Under the pieces are notes generated by a model, which saw nothing but the letters and a program-made list of their open reading frames with translations, did not search any database and was not told the origin of the DNA. This document shows, in pieces, positions 38,318 through 47,670 of a stretch of DNA of 52,189 bases; positions within the stretch are counted from its first letter, which is position 1, and the number at the start of each line of letters is the position of its first letter. This DNA comes from Chloroflexota bacterium (GTDB taxonomy: Bacteria > Chloroflexota > Limnocylindria > Limnocylindrales > CSP1-4). The position numbers and the translations under genes were made by a program. The stretch spans positions 1 through 52,189 of the forward strand of contig JACCVQ010000160.1 in the NCBI GenBank assembly GCA_013698095.1, given 5' to 3'.

Positions 38318-39549
38318 CGATCACCTGGACCCGGGCGCTCGCGAGACCGCGCCGGGCCCTCTACATCTCGTCCCCGATCGGGCTGGGCCACGCGATGCGC
38401 GACGCGGCGATCGCCGACGAGCTGCGGAAGCTCCGGCCCGACCTCGAGATCGACTGGCTGGCCCAGCATCCGGTGACCGCGGTCCTGGAGGCGCGGGGCG
38501 AGCGGATCCATCCGCTGAGCGCCGAGCTGGCGTCGGAGTCGGCGCACTTCGCGGCCGAAGCCTCCGGCCACGACCTGAACGCGTTCCAGGCGATCCGCCG
38601 GATGGACGAGATCCTGGTCGCCAACTTCATGGTCTTCCACGACGCGGTGGAGGGCGGCGAGTACGACCTCGTGATCGGTGACGAGGCGTGGGACGTCGAC
38701 CACTACCTCCACGAGAACCCCGAGCTGAAACGGACGGCGTTCGCCTGGATGACCGACTTCGTCGGATGGCTGCCGATGCCCGACGGCGGCGACCGCGAGG
38801 CATTCCTGACCGCCGACTACAACGCCGAGATGATCGAGCACGTCGAGCGGTTTCCGCGGATGCGCGACCGGTCGATCTTCGTCGGGAACCCGGACGACAT
38901 CGTGCCCGACGACTTCGGACCGGGGATGCCGTCGATCCGGGACTGGACCGAGCGCCACTTCGCGTTCAGCGGCTACATCACGGGCTTCGACCCGGCCCCG
39001 CTCGTCGAGCGCCGGGAGGAGCTCCGGCGCGAGCTCGGCTACCAGCCGGACGAACGGGTGGTCATCGTGACTGTCGGCGGCTCGGGCGTCGGCGAATCGC
39101 TCCTCGAGCGAGTCATCGCCGCGTACCCGGAGGCGGCCCGCCGGGTCAACGGGCTGCGCATGATCGCGGTCGCCGGGCCGCGCATCGATCCGGCGTCGCT
39201 CGGCGCGCCGGCCGGCGTCGAGGTCCGGGCGTTCGTCCCGGATCTCTACCGCCACCTCGTCGCGTGCGACCTGGCCGTCGTCCAGGGAGGCCTCACGACC
39301 ACGATGGAGCTGGCGGCCGCCGGACGGCCGTTCCTGTACTTCCCGCTGGCGAATCACTTCGAACAGCGCCGTCACGTCCGCCATCGTCTCGAGCGCTACG
39401 GCGCCGGGCGGTTCATGGAGTTCGACGAGTCGCTCCCGGACGTGATCGGGGCGGCCATCGCCGAGGAGATCGACCGGCCTGGGACCGGCAAGCCTGTCGA
39501 GTCGGACGGCGCAGCGCGGGCCGCAGCGCTGATCGCGGAGCTCGTCTGA
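38314..39549 (+). CDS. GT-B glycosyltransferase (GT1/MurG-like)
   Basis: A 411-residue glycosyltransferase, with its ATG overlapping the preceding hydrolase stop by four bases. The N-terminal Rossmann domain starts ALYISSPIGLGHAMRD (G-rich loop as in MGT and MurG), with VFHDAVEGGEYDLVIGDEAWDVD and a DMWTDFVGW-like segment. The C-terminal domain has VVIVTVGGSGVG, VRAFVPDLYRHLVACDLAVVQGGLTTTMELAAAGRPFLYFPL and the nucleotide-sugar binding region NHFEQRRHV. It should transfer a sugar from a UDP/dTDP-sugar to a small or lipid acceptor. Being encoded with two hydrolases in one unit suggests a common metabolite, unidentified. Confidence 0.87.
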   Translation: MTITWTRALARPRRALYISSPIGLGHAMRDAAIADELRKLRPDLEIDWLAQHPVTAVLEARGERIHPLSAELASESAHFAAEASGHDLNAFQAIRRMDEILVANFMVFHDAVEGGEYDLVIGDEAWDVDHYLHENPELKRTAFAWMTDFVGWLPMPDGGDREAFLTADYNAEMIEHVERFPRMRDRSIFVGNPDDIVPDDFGPGMPSIRDWTERHFAFSGYITGFDPAPLVERREELRRELGYQPDERVVIVTVGGSGVGESLLERVIAAYPEAARRVNGLRMIAVAGPRIDPASLGAPAGVEVRAFVPDLYRHLVACDLAVVQGGLTTTMELAAAGRPFLYFPLANHFEQRRHVRHRLERYGAGRFMEFDESLPDVIGAAIAEEIDRPGTGKPVESDGAARAAALIAELV

Positions 39550-40420
39550 GCTACTGAATCGGGGCCGCGCCGCGCTCCCCTCCCCGGCCCATCTACCAAC
39601 CCGGGTAGTACGGGGCACCGCCGAACGGCCGTCACAGCCGATCCGGACCCAGATACGAACCAGGCCGGGTCATCGGTGCTCAAGGCCGCGGCGTGGCACC
39701 TCTCGGCCGATCGGCGGTGCCGCTCACTACCCGGATTGGTACCTGCTACGAACAGGATCCCGCGGATCGGGCCGTCCGGTCTGCGCAGGCAGCGCCGCAA
39801 GACATTGCCGCGCGCGGGCAGCGCGACGGTCAGGACACGCTCGGAGCGTGCCACGCGTCGCCGCTCCGTGGTCGTGTCCGGAAGCAGGACCAACCGCGCA
39901 ACCGCGTTGGGCCGCTCGCCGAACCGGGTCTCGGCGATCATGTCGATCGTCTGCCGGACCTTCTCATCCACCTTCCGCACGGTCGCCTCGACGGACATGA
40001 GCTCCGACTTGATCTCGACCACCAGGGCGATCCGCTTGGGCGGCCACCAAGCGAGAATGTCGATCGAGCCCCGCTCGCCGAACGCCGAGTACGTGACCTC
40101 GACCTCGATCCGCCAGCCAAGGCCGCCCAGGAGGCTGACGACGATGCCGGCGACGCGGGCATGGCGGGCGTCGAGCAGACGGTCGAGGTCGCCGCCGCGC
40201 CAGGAGATCGTCGCCGTCAGCGCGCGTCGAGCGCACCGAACAGCCGCTTCAGCCTGGACAGGCGCAATCCGTGGCCGCGCTCGACCAGCGACACCGCTTG
40301 TTGCGACAGGCCCGCTCGTGTGCCGAGTTCGCGTTGCGTCAGCCGCAACCGTCGTCGCAGAGCCCGACAGATCCGGCCCTGAACGATGTCGTCCACGGCT
40401 CGCATGATCGCGAGCGCCAC
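39396..40420 (-). pseudogene. frameshifted HTH protein with nuclease-like C-terminal domain
   Basis: The first frame (40420 to 40217) gives an XRE helix-turn-helix of 67 residues (RLTQRELGTRAGLSQQAVSLVERGHG). It stops at TGA 40219-40217. A -1 shift at that point opens the continuing frame: ISWRGGDLDRLLDARHARVAGIVV, then YSAFGERGSIDILAW, LVVEIKSEL, FGERPNAVARLVLLPD and RPDGPIRGILFV. The E-x-K core after a GSIDILAW strand is like a PD-(D/E)XK nuclease fold. Intact relatives combine both parts in one protein. The frame has no natural stop, running antisense into the glycosyltransferase gene to 39396. I read this as one broken gene. A sequencing error at the GCGCGC run is the alternative. Confidence 0.6.
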
Positions 40421-40430
40421 GTATCGGCGA

Positions 40431-41567
40431 TTATCTGTGGAAGCGGTCCGCTCGGAAGGGCTCGATCGGCCACGCGGTTTCCCCTGTGATCGCGAGGTCG
40501 GCCAGGATGTCGCCGATGATCGGGGCGAACTTGAAGCCGTGGCCCGAGCAGGCGGACGCGAACGCGATGCCGCTCACGGCCTGATGGCGATCGACGATGA
40601 ACCGGTCGTCCGGCGTGTTCGTGTAGAGGCAGACGCGCGAGGTCGTGAGCGGGCCGTCCGCAGCGGGCATCCGTTCCCGGATGAACGCCCGGATCCTGTC
40701 CACGTCGGCGGGCCGGACCTCGCGGTCGACCTCGTCCGGGTCGACGCTGACGCCCGAGTGATGGTGCGAGACCTTGAGCCCGAGCTCGGGATCATTGGGG
40801 AAGCCGTAGAACGTGCCGTCCTCGGTCGCCATCAGCCAGATCGGTAGCCGCCCGACGCCGACGTCAGCGGCCTGCACCGCGGGCGCGAACCAGCAGACCG
40901 GCTGACGCTCCACCACCAGTGGCAGCCCAAGATCGGGCACGAAATCGCCAACCCACGGGCCGGCTGCGAGGAGGAGGTGGTCCGCAACCGCCACCGTTCC
41001 GTCGTCGGTCTCGACCTCCAACCCGCCGCCGGCCGCCGGCCGCCATTCCAGGACGCGGGCACCGAAACGGAGCTCCGCGCCCGCCCGCTCGGCGACGAGG
41101 AGGTGCGCCGCGTTCGCGCGCTCGGCATCGAGCAGGCCTGCGAGGTCCTCGACGACCCCGACGGCGTCCGGGGCCGGTGTGAAGGCCGGCCAGCGTCGCC
41201 GGATCTCCGCCGAATCGATGATCTCGTGGCCGACGGCGTGGGTCACGGCGGCGTCGATCGCGCCGCGAACGAGGGCGCTGTCCGGCGGTCCGGCGTACAG
41301 CCCGCCGGTCCGGGTCAGGATCGCCGCGCCGGTCTCACTCTCCAGCTCGAGCCAGCGATCCCACGCAGCGCGAGCCAGCGGCGCGTATATCGGGTCTTCG
41401 TAATGGGCCACACGGATGATCCGCGAGCGGCCGCCGGACGACCCGAACGTCTCGCCCCGTCCGAACCGCTCCAGGCCCAGCACCCGCAGCCCGCGCCGGG
41501 CCAGCGCTGCAGCGCCCGCCGAGCCGTGCGCGCCGAGCCCGACGACGATTGCGTGGAACGCCTTCAC
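40431..41567 (-). CDS. sarcosine/N-methyltryptophan oxidase-type flavoenzyme
   Basis: A 378-residue FAD enzyme of the monomeric sarcosine oxidase (MSOX/SolA) family. The FAD dinucleotide motif is VVGLGAHGSAGAAALARRG. Next come the active-site segment SGGRSRIIRVAHYED and the C-terminal CLYTNTPDD containing the cysteine that covalently binds the flavin in MSOX. SACSGHGFKFAP closes the active site. The enzyme would demethylate or oxidise an N-methylated amino acid with release of hydrogen peroxide; the exact amine is not determined. The GTG start lies 19 bases beyond the glyS stop on the same strand, and the frameshifted HTH gene starts ten bases past its end, so all three may be co-transcribed. 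Confidence 0.9.
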   Translation of the reverse strand: MKAFHAIVVGLGAHGSAGAAALARRGLRVLGLERFGRGETFGSSGGRSRIIRVAHYEDPIYAPLARAAWDRWLELESETGAAILTRTGGLYAGPPDSALVRGAIDAAVTHAVGHEIIDSAEIRRRWPAFTPAPDAVGVVEDLAGLLDAERANAAHLLVAERAGAELRFGARVLEWRPAAGGGLEVETDDGTVAVADHLLLAAGPWVGDFVPDLGLPLVVERQPVCWFAPAVQAADVGVGRLPIWLMATEDGTFYGFPNDPELGLKVSHHHSGVSVDPDEVDREVRPADVDRIRAFIRERMPAADGPLTTSRVCLYTNTPDDRFIVDRHQAVSGIAFASACSGHGFKFAPIIGDILADLAITGETAWPIEPFRADRFHR

Positions 41568-41586
41568 GGGGGGTCTGACCCGAGCC

Positions 41587-43014
41587 TCAGCCCGCGGGGA
41601 ACGCCCGCGACGCTGCCAGCTTGTCGACGATCAGGCGCTTCACGCCCTCGAGCGGCACCCGTTCCTGGGTCATCGCGTCGCGGTCCCGGATCGTGACCGC
41701 GCCATCCTCGAGCGAGTCGACATCGACGGTGATGCACCATGGCGTCCCGATCTCGTCCTGGCGCCGGTAGAGCTTGCCGATCGCGGCGGTGTCGTCGTAC
41801 ACGGCCATCATGTCGGTCGCAAGATCCGCTCGCAGCTTGCGGCAGATGTCCACGATCTCGGGCCTCTTCTTGAGAAGCGGCAGGACCGCCACCTTGTACG
41901 GCGCGATGTCGGGATGGAAGCCGAGCACGACCCGCGTCTCGCCGCGGACCTCTTCCTCGCGATAGGCGTCGATCAGGAACGTGAACGCCGCCCGATCGGC
42001 GCCGGCCGCGGTCTCGACGACCCACGGGATGAAGTGCTCGTCGGCGGCCTGGTCGAAGTACTCGAGGTTCTCGCCCGACGCCTTTGCGTGCGAGCCGAGG
42101 TCGAAGTCGCCTCGATTGTGGACGCCCTCGAGCTCCTTCCAGCCGAACGGGAAGCGGTACTCGACGTCGATCGCCTTCTTGGCGTAGTGGGCGAGCTCGT
42201 CGGCGGCGTGCTCCCGGAAGCGGAGCCGCGCCGGGGTCACGCCGTAGCGCTCGTACCAGGCCTTGCGCTTCGGCAGCCACTCCTCGAACGCGGCGGCGGC
42301 GGCGTCACCGGGACGGACGAAGTACTGCATCTCCATCTGCTCGAACTCGCGCATCCGGAAGACGAAGTTGCCCGGGCTGATCTCGTTGCGGAACGACTTC
42401 CCGATCTGGGCAATCCCGAACGGAATTTTCTTGCGCGAGCTCTGCTGGACGTTCTTGAAGTTGACGTACGAGCCTTGGGCGGTCTCGGGCCGGAAATACA
42501 CGATGGAGGCATCGTCCTGAACTGGGCCCATGTTCGTCTGGAACATCAGGTTGAAGCGGCGCGGGGCCGAGAGCGGGCCGCCGTCGTTGGGGCACTTGAG
42601 GCCGAGACGCTCGACGACGGTCGGGTCGAGCAGGTCGGTGGCGCTGAGGCCCTCCGCGCCGGGCAGCTCGTCGAGCCGGTAGCGGCGGCGGCATGTGGCG
42701 CACTCCACCAGCGGGTCGGAGAAGCTCCCGACGTGCCCGGACGTCACCCAGACCTGGGGGTGCATGAGGATTCCGGCGTCGAGCCCGACGATGTCCTCGC
42801 GCTCCTGGACCATCGCTCGCCACCAGGCCCGTTTGACGTTGTTCTTCAGCTCCACGCCAAGCGGCCCGTAGTCCCAGACGGCGTTGATCCCGCCGTAGAT
42901 CTCGGAGCTGGGGAAGACGAAGCCGCGCCGCTTCGAGAGCGACACGATCGTCTCGAGGCTCGCGACGGCGGGCGCAACGTCGTTGGGGTCGGTGACGGTG
43001 GGGGTGTCGGTCAT
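41587..43014 (-). CDS. glyS: glycyl-tRNA synthetase (alpha2 type)
   Basis: A 475-residue class II synthetase that charges tRNA-Gly. This is the single-chain alpha2 type, unlike the two-subunit GlyQ/GlyS of E. coli. The N-terminal region begins [36 protein letters not shown] zinc-like set CATCRRR and CPNDGG is inserted, then come motif 2 ([11 protein letters not shown]), the glycine site [11 protein letters not shown] and motif 3-like GSDFDLGSH-type [12 protein letters not shown]. The C-terminal anticodon-binding domain starts near 375 ([14 protein letters not shown]). It is the first gene of a minus-strand group with the flavin oxidase downstream. No T-box was found in its short leader. Confidence 0.96.
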   Translation of the reverse strand: MTDTPTVTDPNDVAPAVASLETIVSLSKRRGFVFPSSEIYGGINAVWDYGPLGVELKNNVKRAWWRAMVQEREDIVGLDAGILMHPQVWVTSGHVGSFSDPLVECATCRRRYRLDELPGAEGLSATDLLDPTVVERLGLKCPNDGGPLSAPRRFNLMFQTNMGPVQDDASIVYFRPETAQGSYVNFKNVQQSSRKKIPFGIAQIGKSFRNEISPGNFVFRMREFEQMEMQYFVRPGDAAAAAFEEWLPKRKAWYERYGVTPARLRFREHAADELAHYAKKAIDVEYRFPFGWKELEGVHNRGDFDLGSHAKASGENLEYFDQAADEHFIPWVVETAAGADRAAFTFLIDAYREEEVRGETRVVLGFHPDIAPYKVAVLPLLKKRPEIVDICRKLRADLATDMMAVYDDTAAIGKLYRRQDEIGTPWCITVDVDSLEDGAVTIRDRDAMTQERVPLEGVKRLIVDKLAASRAFPAG

Positions 43015-43401
43015 GAGGATCTCCTTGGCGCCGGACCTGGCATGGCCGGTCGCGAACGGGCTGGTCGCGAGATGCTAGCAAACGCGCCGGCGGTCGCCGC
43101 CGGCCACACTCGCGGCATGAGCGACGCTGACAGGATCGCAGGCTCATGGTGCGAGGCCCGTCTCGTGGCGGCTGCTGACGAGGCTCCCGGGCGGGCATCT
43201 CCCTGATCGAGCGCGCGTCCGGCGCGCGCTACGACGAAGGAGCGAATGACTTGTGCTCCGAAACGGCCACTCCTTCGCTGGATTGCGCGTCTCGGGCGCC
43301 GAATGACGGCTGGCGGCGTCGCCAGACGTCGTAATGAGCGGCCCGCGCGCAGTCGGGCCGCAGAGCCCGGTCCGAGCGGCCCAGACAGTGCCGCGGCCTG
43401 A
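43015..43401. other. intergenic region between glyS and M19 peptidase
   Basis: About 390 bases. A perfect 8-bp hairpin (AGCGCGCG, 43210-43217, with CGCGCGCT, 43223-43230) is the only clear element; it may mark the end of a transcript. A 51-codon plus-strand frame from ATG 43246 is Arg-rich without motif and is not called. No riboswitch or T-box signature was seen. Confidence 0.4.
43210..43230. terminator. 8-bp hairpin downstream of M19 peptidase
   Basis: AGCGCGCG and CGCGCGCT are exact complements over a 5-base loop, in a gene-free interval. There is no T-run. It would act on transcripts of the minus-strand M19 operon. Confidence 0.35.
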
Positions 43402-44595
43402 TCAGCCGGTCGGCAATGCCTCGCGCAGGAGCCGGACCGCGCACCCGCCCATGACGGCGGCGATCGTGGGCTCGTCGAGCCCTTCGTCGAGCAGGGCGGC
43501 AGTCAGGAGTCCGAGACCGGAAACGTCGAAGGGTGTCTGGACGGCGCCATCGAAGTCCGAGCCAAGCCCGACGTGGCCGGCGCCGACGACCGAGACGGCG
43601 TGTGCGATCGAGCGAGCAATCGAGGCCGCATCGTCCCCGCCGGAGGCCGTCGGCCAGAACCCGATCCCGATCATCCCGCCAGTGGCCGCGATTCCGCGGA
43701 GCTGGTCGTCGGACAGGTTGCGCTGGTTGTCCGCCACGGCGCGGACGCCGGTGTGCGAGGCGACGACCGGCCGCGTCGCCATGGCCAGGACGTCGTCGAT
43801 CGTCGCGGTCGAGGCGTGGGCCACGTCGATGATCATCCGGCGCCGCTCGAGCTCCCCGACGAGCTTGCGGCCGGCCGCGGTCAGCCCGCCCTTGACGAGC
43901 CCATGGGCCGATCCGGCGAACGCGTTGTCGAAGAAATGGGCGAGCCCGACCATCCGATAGCCTGCGGCGTCGAGCCGCTCGAGATTGGCGATGTCGTCGT
44001 CGAGGGCGTGGGCGCCCTCGATCGCGAGCAGGCCCGCGACGAGCGTCGGATCGGCGGACCGCCGGCTCAGGAAGACGTCGAGATCCGCGCCGGACCGGAC
44101 GAGGCTCAATCCGCCGCCGGACTCGGCCGAAAACGTCGCCAGGCGCGCGGCCTGGTGCTCCGCCCGCGCCAGGCGGCTCCGCCACGTCGCGCGCGGCCAG
44201 CCCAGGCCCAGCGCAACGAGCGTGATGTCGTCGGTTCGATCGTCGTTCCGCTCGATGTTGAGGTGGCGCGGCACCTTCGTCGCGACGGCGAACACCTGGA
44301 TGGCGGCGTTGCCCTCGACCATCCGGGGGATGTCGAGGTGGCCGTGCGTTCCGCGGGCCAGCAGATCCCGGCCGAACAGGAGCGCGTCGCCGTGCAGATC
44401 GACGACGGTCAGCCGGGCGTGGAGAGCCGCCGCAGCCGGCGGCACGACGTACGGCCCCGGATCCACGATCGGACACAGACGGCGCTCGGTCCGCGCCGCG
44501 AGCCAGGTTCCCACGCCGCGCCGGAGGATCGGTCCGGCCAGCGTCAGCCCGGCCGCACCGAGCGCCGCGATCGGCAGCGAACGACGGATGCTCAT
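43402..44595 (-). CDS. M19 membrane dipeptidase
   Basis: A 397-residue peptidase of the renal dipeptidase (M19) family, anchored or exported by an N-terminal hydrophobic segment (about 8-25). Zinc ligands and active-site residues are visible in order: HGD in VVDLHGDALLF, the bridging Glu in LAIEGAHAL, the His in IIDVAHAS, SHTGVRA and the Asp in GLGSDFDG. The family cleaves dipeptides, including those with D-residues. The ATG shares one base with the stop of the ABC transporter upstream (TGATG), so the two are co-translated. An exporter-dipeptidase pair suggests handling of a peptide-like compound, but this is inference. Confidence 0.92.
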   Translation of the reverse strand: MSIRRSLPIAALGAAGLTLAGPILRRGVGTWLAARTERRLCPIVDPGPYVVPPAAAALHARLTVVDLHGDALLFGRDLLARGTHGHLDIPRMVEGNAAIQVFAVATKVPRHLNIERNDDRTDDITLVALGLGWPRATWRSRLARAEHQAARLATFSAESGGGLSLVRSGADLDVFLSRRSADPTLVAGLLAIEGAHALDDDIANLERLDAAGYRMVGLAHFFDNAFAGSAHGLVKGGLTAAGRKLVGELERRRMIIDVAHASTATIDDVLAMATRPVVASHTGVRAVADNQRNLSDDQLRGIAATGGMIGIGFWPTASGGDDAASIARSIAHAVSVVGAGHVGLGSDFDGAVQTPFDVSGLGLLTAALLDEGLDEPTIAAVMGGCAVRLLREALPTG

Positions 44596-46721
44596 CAGCC
44601 GGCGAGCTCGGCCGTCACCTCGTCCGGCAGGTCGACCGGCTCGCCGGTGTAGGCCGCGGCCTGGAGCGTGAACAGCTGGGCGTACCGGCCACCGATGGCC
44701 ATCAGCTCCTCGTGGGTCCCCTGCTCCACCAGCCGGCCGTGCTCGAGGAACAGGATCCTGTCGGCCTGGCGGACCGTCGAGAACCGGTGCGAGATGTAGA
44801 TCGCGGTCCGGCCCCGGGCCAACGACCGCAGCCGGGCGAACAGCTCGAACTCCGCCTGCGCATCCAGCGCGGACGTGGGCTCGTCGAGGAGCAGGATCCG
44901 GGCGTCACGCATGAACGCCCGGCCCAGCGCGATCTTCTGCCACTCCCCGCCGGACAGCTCCACCCCGCCGTCGAACCACTTGCCCAACGGCGTGTCCCAG
45001 CCGTCGGGCAGGCGATCGAGAAGGCTGTCGGCGCCACCCTTGCGGGCGGCGGCCTCGATCGCCTCGCGGTCCTCGAGGTTGCCGATCTCGCCCAGGCCGA
45101 TGTTCTCGGCGGCGCTCGCCTGGTAGGTCACGTAGTCCTGGAACATCCCGCCGATCAGCTTCCGGACGGCCGCCGGCTCGACCTCGCGGAGGTCCACCCC
45201 GTCAAGCAGGATCGTGCCGGACGTGGGGTCGTAGAGACGCGTGACGAGCTTGATCAGCGTCGACTTGCCTGCCCCGTTCCGGCCGACGACCGCCACCGTC
45301 TCGCCCGGAGCCATGCGGAACGAGACGTCCGCGAGGGCATCTTCCTCTCGACCCGGATAGCGGAATGTCACGTGGTCGAAGACGAGCTCGCCCGGGGCGT
45401 TGGCCGGGTCGAGGACGGTCCCGACACCCGCGACCGCCGTGGCCGCCGTGGCCGCCCCGTCGGCCGGCGTCATCGTGCGCCGCTCGGTCGCCGTCGTCCC
45501 GTCGCCCGCCTGCCCCTCGATCCCGACCGGAGTCGCGAGCAGCTCGAACAGGTCGTTCAGGTAGAGATTGTTCTCGTACATCGAGCCGAACCCGCCGAGC
45601 AAACCCTGGACCGAGCCCTGGACCGACGAGGCGGCCGCAGTGAACAGCGTCAGGTCGCCAAGCGTCAGGCGACCGGCGATCGCCTGGAGCGCCACGTACA
45701 GGTAGGTCAGCGAACCGGCCAGGGTCGTGATCGTGCTCCAGATGAAGCCCACGAAGTAGCGCGTCACGACCAGCCCGCGCTGGCGATCCTGGTACACGCC
45801 GGACAGCTGCCGGAACCGGTCGATGAAGTACGGCCCGAGACCGAAGAGCTTGACCTCCTTGGCGTACGTGTCGGTGGTGACCAGGGTCGTCAGGTAGTCC
45901 ATCCGGCGCCGCAGCGGCGAGGCCCAGCGGGCGAAACTGTAACCGCGCCAGCCATAGCGCGTGTCGGCGATGAACGCCGGGATCGGCGCGACCAGGGCGA
46001 CGAGCGCCAGAAGCGGGCTGAGCGCGATCAGCAGCGCGCTCATCGAGACGAACGCGATGAACGTCTGGATCAACCCGAACACCCCGCTGACCATGAACAG
46101 GGGCCGGCTCGAGGCGCCCTGCTGAGCCCGCCGGAGGAGGTCGTACGAGGTCGAGTCCTCGAAGAACGCCAGATCGAGCTTTGCGGCGTGATCCATGATC
46201 TGGAGCTGGATCGTGTTCGTGACCCGCTCCTGGAGGAGCTGCTGGCAGACGTTCCGGAGGGTCGACAGGAACGATGACACGGCATAGATCACGAACTGCG
46301 CGATCGCCAGGAGGACGACGGTCCCGACGGAATCGAGGGTGAGCGGACCGAACGTCGTCGTCGCGGACAGGGCGGGGTTGGCGTTCACCGCGATCGCCTG
46401 GACGACGGCATCGATCAGGAGCTTGGCGACGTAGGCGGTGATCGCCGGCACGATCCCGGCCAGGATCGTGGCGACCGCGAGGCCGATCGTCAGGACCCGG
46501 CTGGCGGACCACACGAGACCGAGGACGCGCGGCAGCGTCCCGATCAGGGCACTGACTGCCTCCCGGGCACGAATCAGCCGGCCGCGGAGGTCGGTTGGGC
46601 CGTCACTCGGCGGATCGGGGATGTCGGGATTGCCGGAGAGCCCGCTCTCGCGGCCCTCCGCGCCGGCGCGCTGCTCGCGCCGGAGGCGGTTGCCGCGGGG
46701 GATGATCGGCGGGTAGTTCAG
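44595..46721 (-). CDS. ABC transporter, fused permease and ATPase
   Basis: A protein of about 708 residues with six membrane helices (roughly 60-330) and a C-terminal ABC ATPase. ATPase motifs are Walker A GRNGAGKST, the Q-loop in MFQDYVTYQ, signature LSGGEWQK, Walker B ILLLDEPTSALD and the His switch in ISHRFST. A Thr/Ala-rich linker of about 40 residues separates the domains. Half-transporters of this MsbA-like type act as dimers in export of lipids or peptides. The start is uncertain: in this frame there is no ATG, GTG or TTG after recO, and I give CTG 46721 (LNYPPIIPRGN) as the most downstream option. A GTG at about 46822 overlaps recO. Confidence 0.82.
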   Translation of the reverse strand: MNYPPIIPRGNRLRREQRAGAEGRESGLSGNPDIPDPPSDGPTDLRGRLIRAREAVSALIGTLPRVLGLVWSASRVLTIGLAVATILAGIVPAITAYVAKLLIDAVVQAIAVNANPALSATTTFGPLTLDSVGTVVLLAIAQFVIYAVSSFLSTLRNVCQQLLQERVTNTIQLQIMDHAAKLDLAFFEDSTSYDLLRRAQQGASSRPLFMVSGVFGLIQTFIAFVSMSALLIALSPLLALVALVAPIPAFIADTRYGWRGYSFARWASPLRRRMDYLTTLVTTDTYAKEVKLFGLGPYFIDRFRQLSGVYQDRQRGLVVTRYFVGFIWSTITTLAGSLTYLYVALQAIAGRLTLGDLTLFTAAASSVQGSVQGLLGGFGSMYENNLYLNDLFELLATPVGIEGQAGDGTTATERRTMTPADGAATAATAVAGVGTVLDPANAPGELVFDHVTFRYPGREEDALADVSFRMAPGETVAVVGRNGAGKSTLIKLVTRLYDPTSGTILLDGVDLREVEPAAVRKLIGGMFQDYVTYQASAAENIGLGEIGNLEDREAIEAAARKGGADSLLDRLPDGWDTPLGKWFDGGVELSGGEWQKIALGRAFMRDARILLLDEPTSALDAQAEFELFARLRSLARGRTAIYISHRFSTVRQADRILFLEHGRLVEQGTHEELMAIGGRYAQLFTLQAAAYTGEPVDLPDEVTAELAG

Positions 46722-46792
46722 GCTCGGCCCCCGTTCGCATGGTCGGGCCGGGTCGCCGGGTCGCGGCGGAGGCGGAGCTGGACCGTGGCCAT
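46718..46792 (-). other. 24-codon open frame at the recO/ABC junction
   Basis: ATG 46792 shares a base with the recO stop (TGATG) and opens a 24-codon frame ending at TGA 46718-46720. That stop overlaps the possible CTG start of the ABC gene. It may be a short coupling peptide, or the true 5' end of the ABC gene separated from it by a one-base deletion. Confidence 0.4.
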
Positions 46793-47670
46793 CAGGTCGG
46801 GATCGACAGCGCCGGTTCCGCACTCGGAGCGTCGGCGCTGGGGTTCGCTTCGGCCGCCGCCTCGCGGGCCAGGACCGTCCGTTCGTGGCGGGCGTGGCGC
46901 TCGGCTGCCTCGGGCGTCCGGATCTCGTCGAGGAAGGCGAGCGATCGGGCGTCCCGCTCCAGGGCGATCCGGAGGAAGTCGCGCAGGGCACTCTCGACCT
47001 CGCGCTCGGTCGCGACGCTCAGGCGCAGCCCCGAGAGCGCCTCGACGTCCTGGCGCTGATACGCCTTGAGCAGCTTCAGCGCATCGAGGCTCAGGCCCGT
47101 CCGATCGTGGGGCGGGCCGGGGCAGCGATCACACAGGACGCCACCGAGCGGCGGGACCCAGCGGAACCGGCCGTCGACCTCGAGCGACCGGTCGCACTCG
47201 ACGCAGCGGTCGACCTCGGGCCGGACGCCGAGCTCTTCCGCCAGATGCATCTCGAACCAGCGGGCGACCCGGCCAGGGGCCATCCCGGCGTCGAGCAGCT
47301 CGTAGGCCCGGCGGAGGAGGGCGTAGACCTGGTCGGCGCCGTGGCGCTCCTCGAGGGAGCGATCGGCCAGCTCGGCGAGATACCAGGCTGTCGCGGCACT
47401 CTCCAGCGAGTCGCGCAGGTTCAGCCAGGCGTGGCCGACGCTGACCTGGGTGACGACCTCGAACGTCCGGCCCCGGGCGAGGACCACGTTGAGCTCGGCA
47501 AACGGCTCGAGGCTGCCGCCGATCCGTGATGTTGGCCGGCGGATGCCCTTGGCGATTGCCTTGAGCTTGCCGTTGAGCGGCGTGATCAGGGTCAGGATCC
47601 GGTCCGCCTCGCCGTAGTCGAAGCGCGACAGGACGATCGCATCAGTCGAGTATCGGCGCGGGATGGGCAC
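46792..47670 (-). CDS. recO: DNA repair protein RecO
   Basis: A 292-residue RecO, which works with RecF/RecR to load RecA on SSB-coated single-stranded DNA. The N-terminal OB fold (about 1-80) has TDAIVLSRFDYGEADRILTLIT and the conserved GKLKAIAKGIRRPTSRIGG. A helical domain follows, with zinc-finger cysteines C156, C159, C180 and C183 (CVECDRS, CDRC). A helical C-terminus with an Ala/Glu-rich end completes the protein. It is the upstream gene of a minus-strand run with the ABC transporter and M19 peptidase. Confidence 0.95.
   Translation of the reverse strand: MPIPRRYSTDAIVLSRFDYGEADRILTLITPLNGKLKAIAKGIRRPTSRIGGSLEPFAELNVVLARGRTFEVVTQVSVGHAWLNLRDSLESAATAWYLAELADRSLEERHGADQVYALLRRAYELLDAGMAPGRVARWFEMHLAEELGVRPEVDRCVECDRSLEVDGRFRWVPPLGGVLCDRCPGPPHDRTGLSLDALKLLKAYQRQDVEALSGLRLSVATEREVESALRDFLRIALERDARSLAFLDEIRTPEAAERHARHERTVLAREAAAEANPSADAPSAEPALSIPT

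Noticed and set aside
43015..43100. T-box regulating glyS
   Set aside because: The leader lacks the T-box bulge sequence and specifier loop; only a short GC-rich leader is present.
43246..43401. 51-codon Arg-rich frame between glyS and M19
   Set aside because: Purine-rich GAAGGAG is only three bases from the ATG, too close; the sequence looks like noise of GC-rich DNA.
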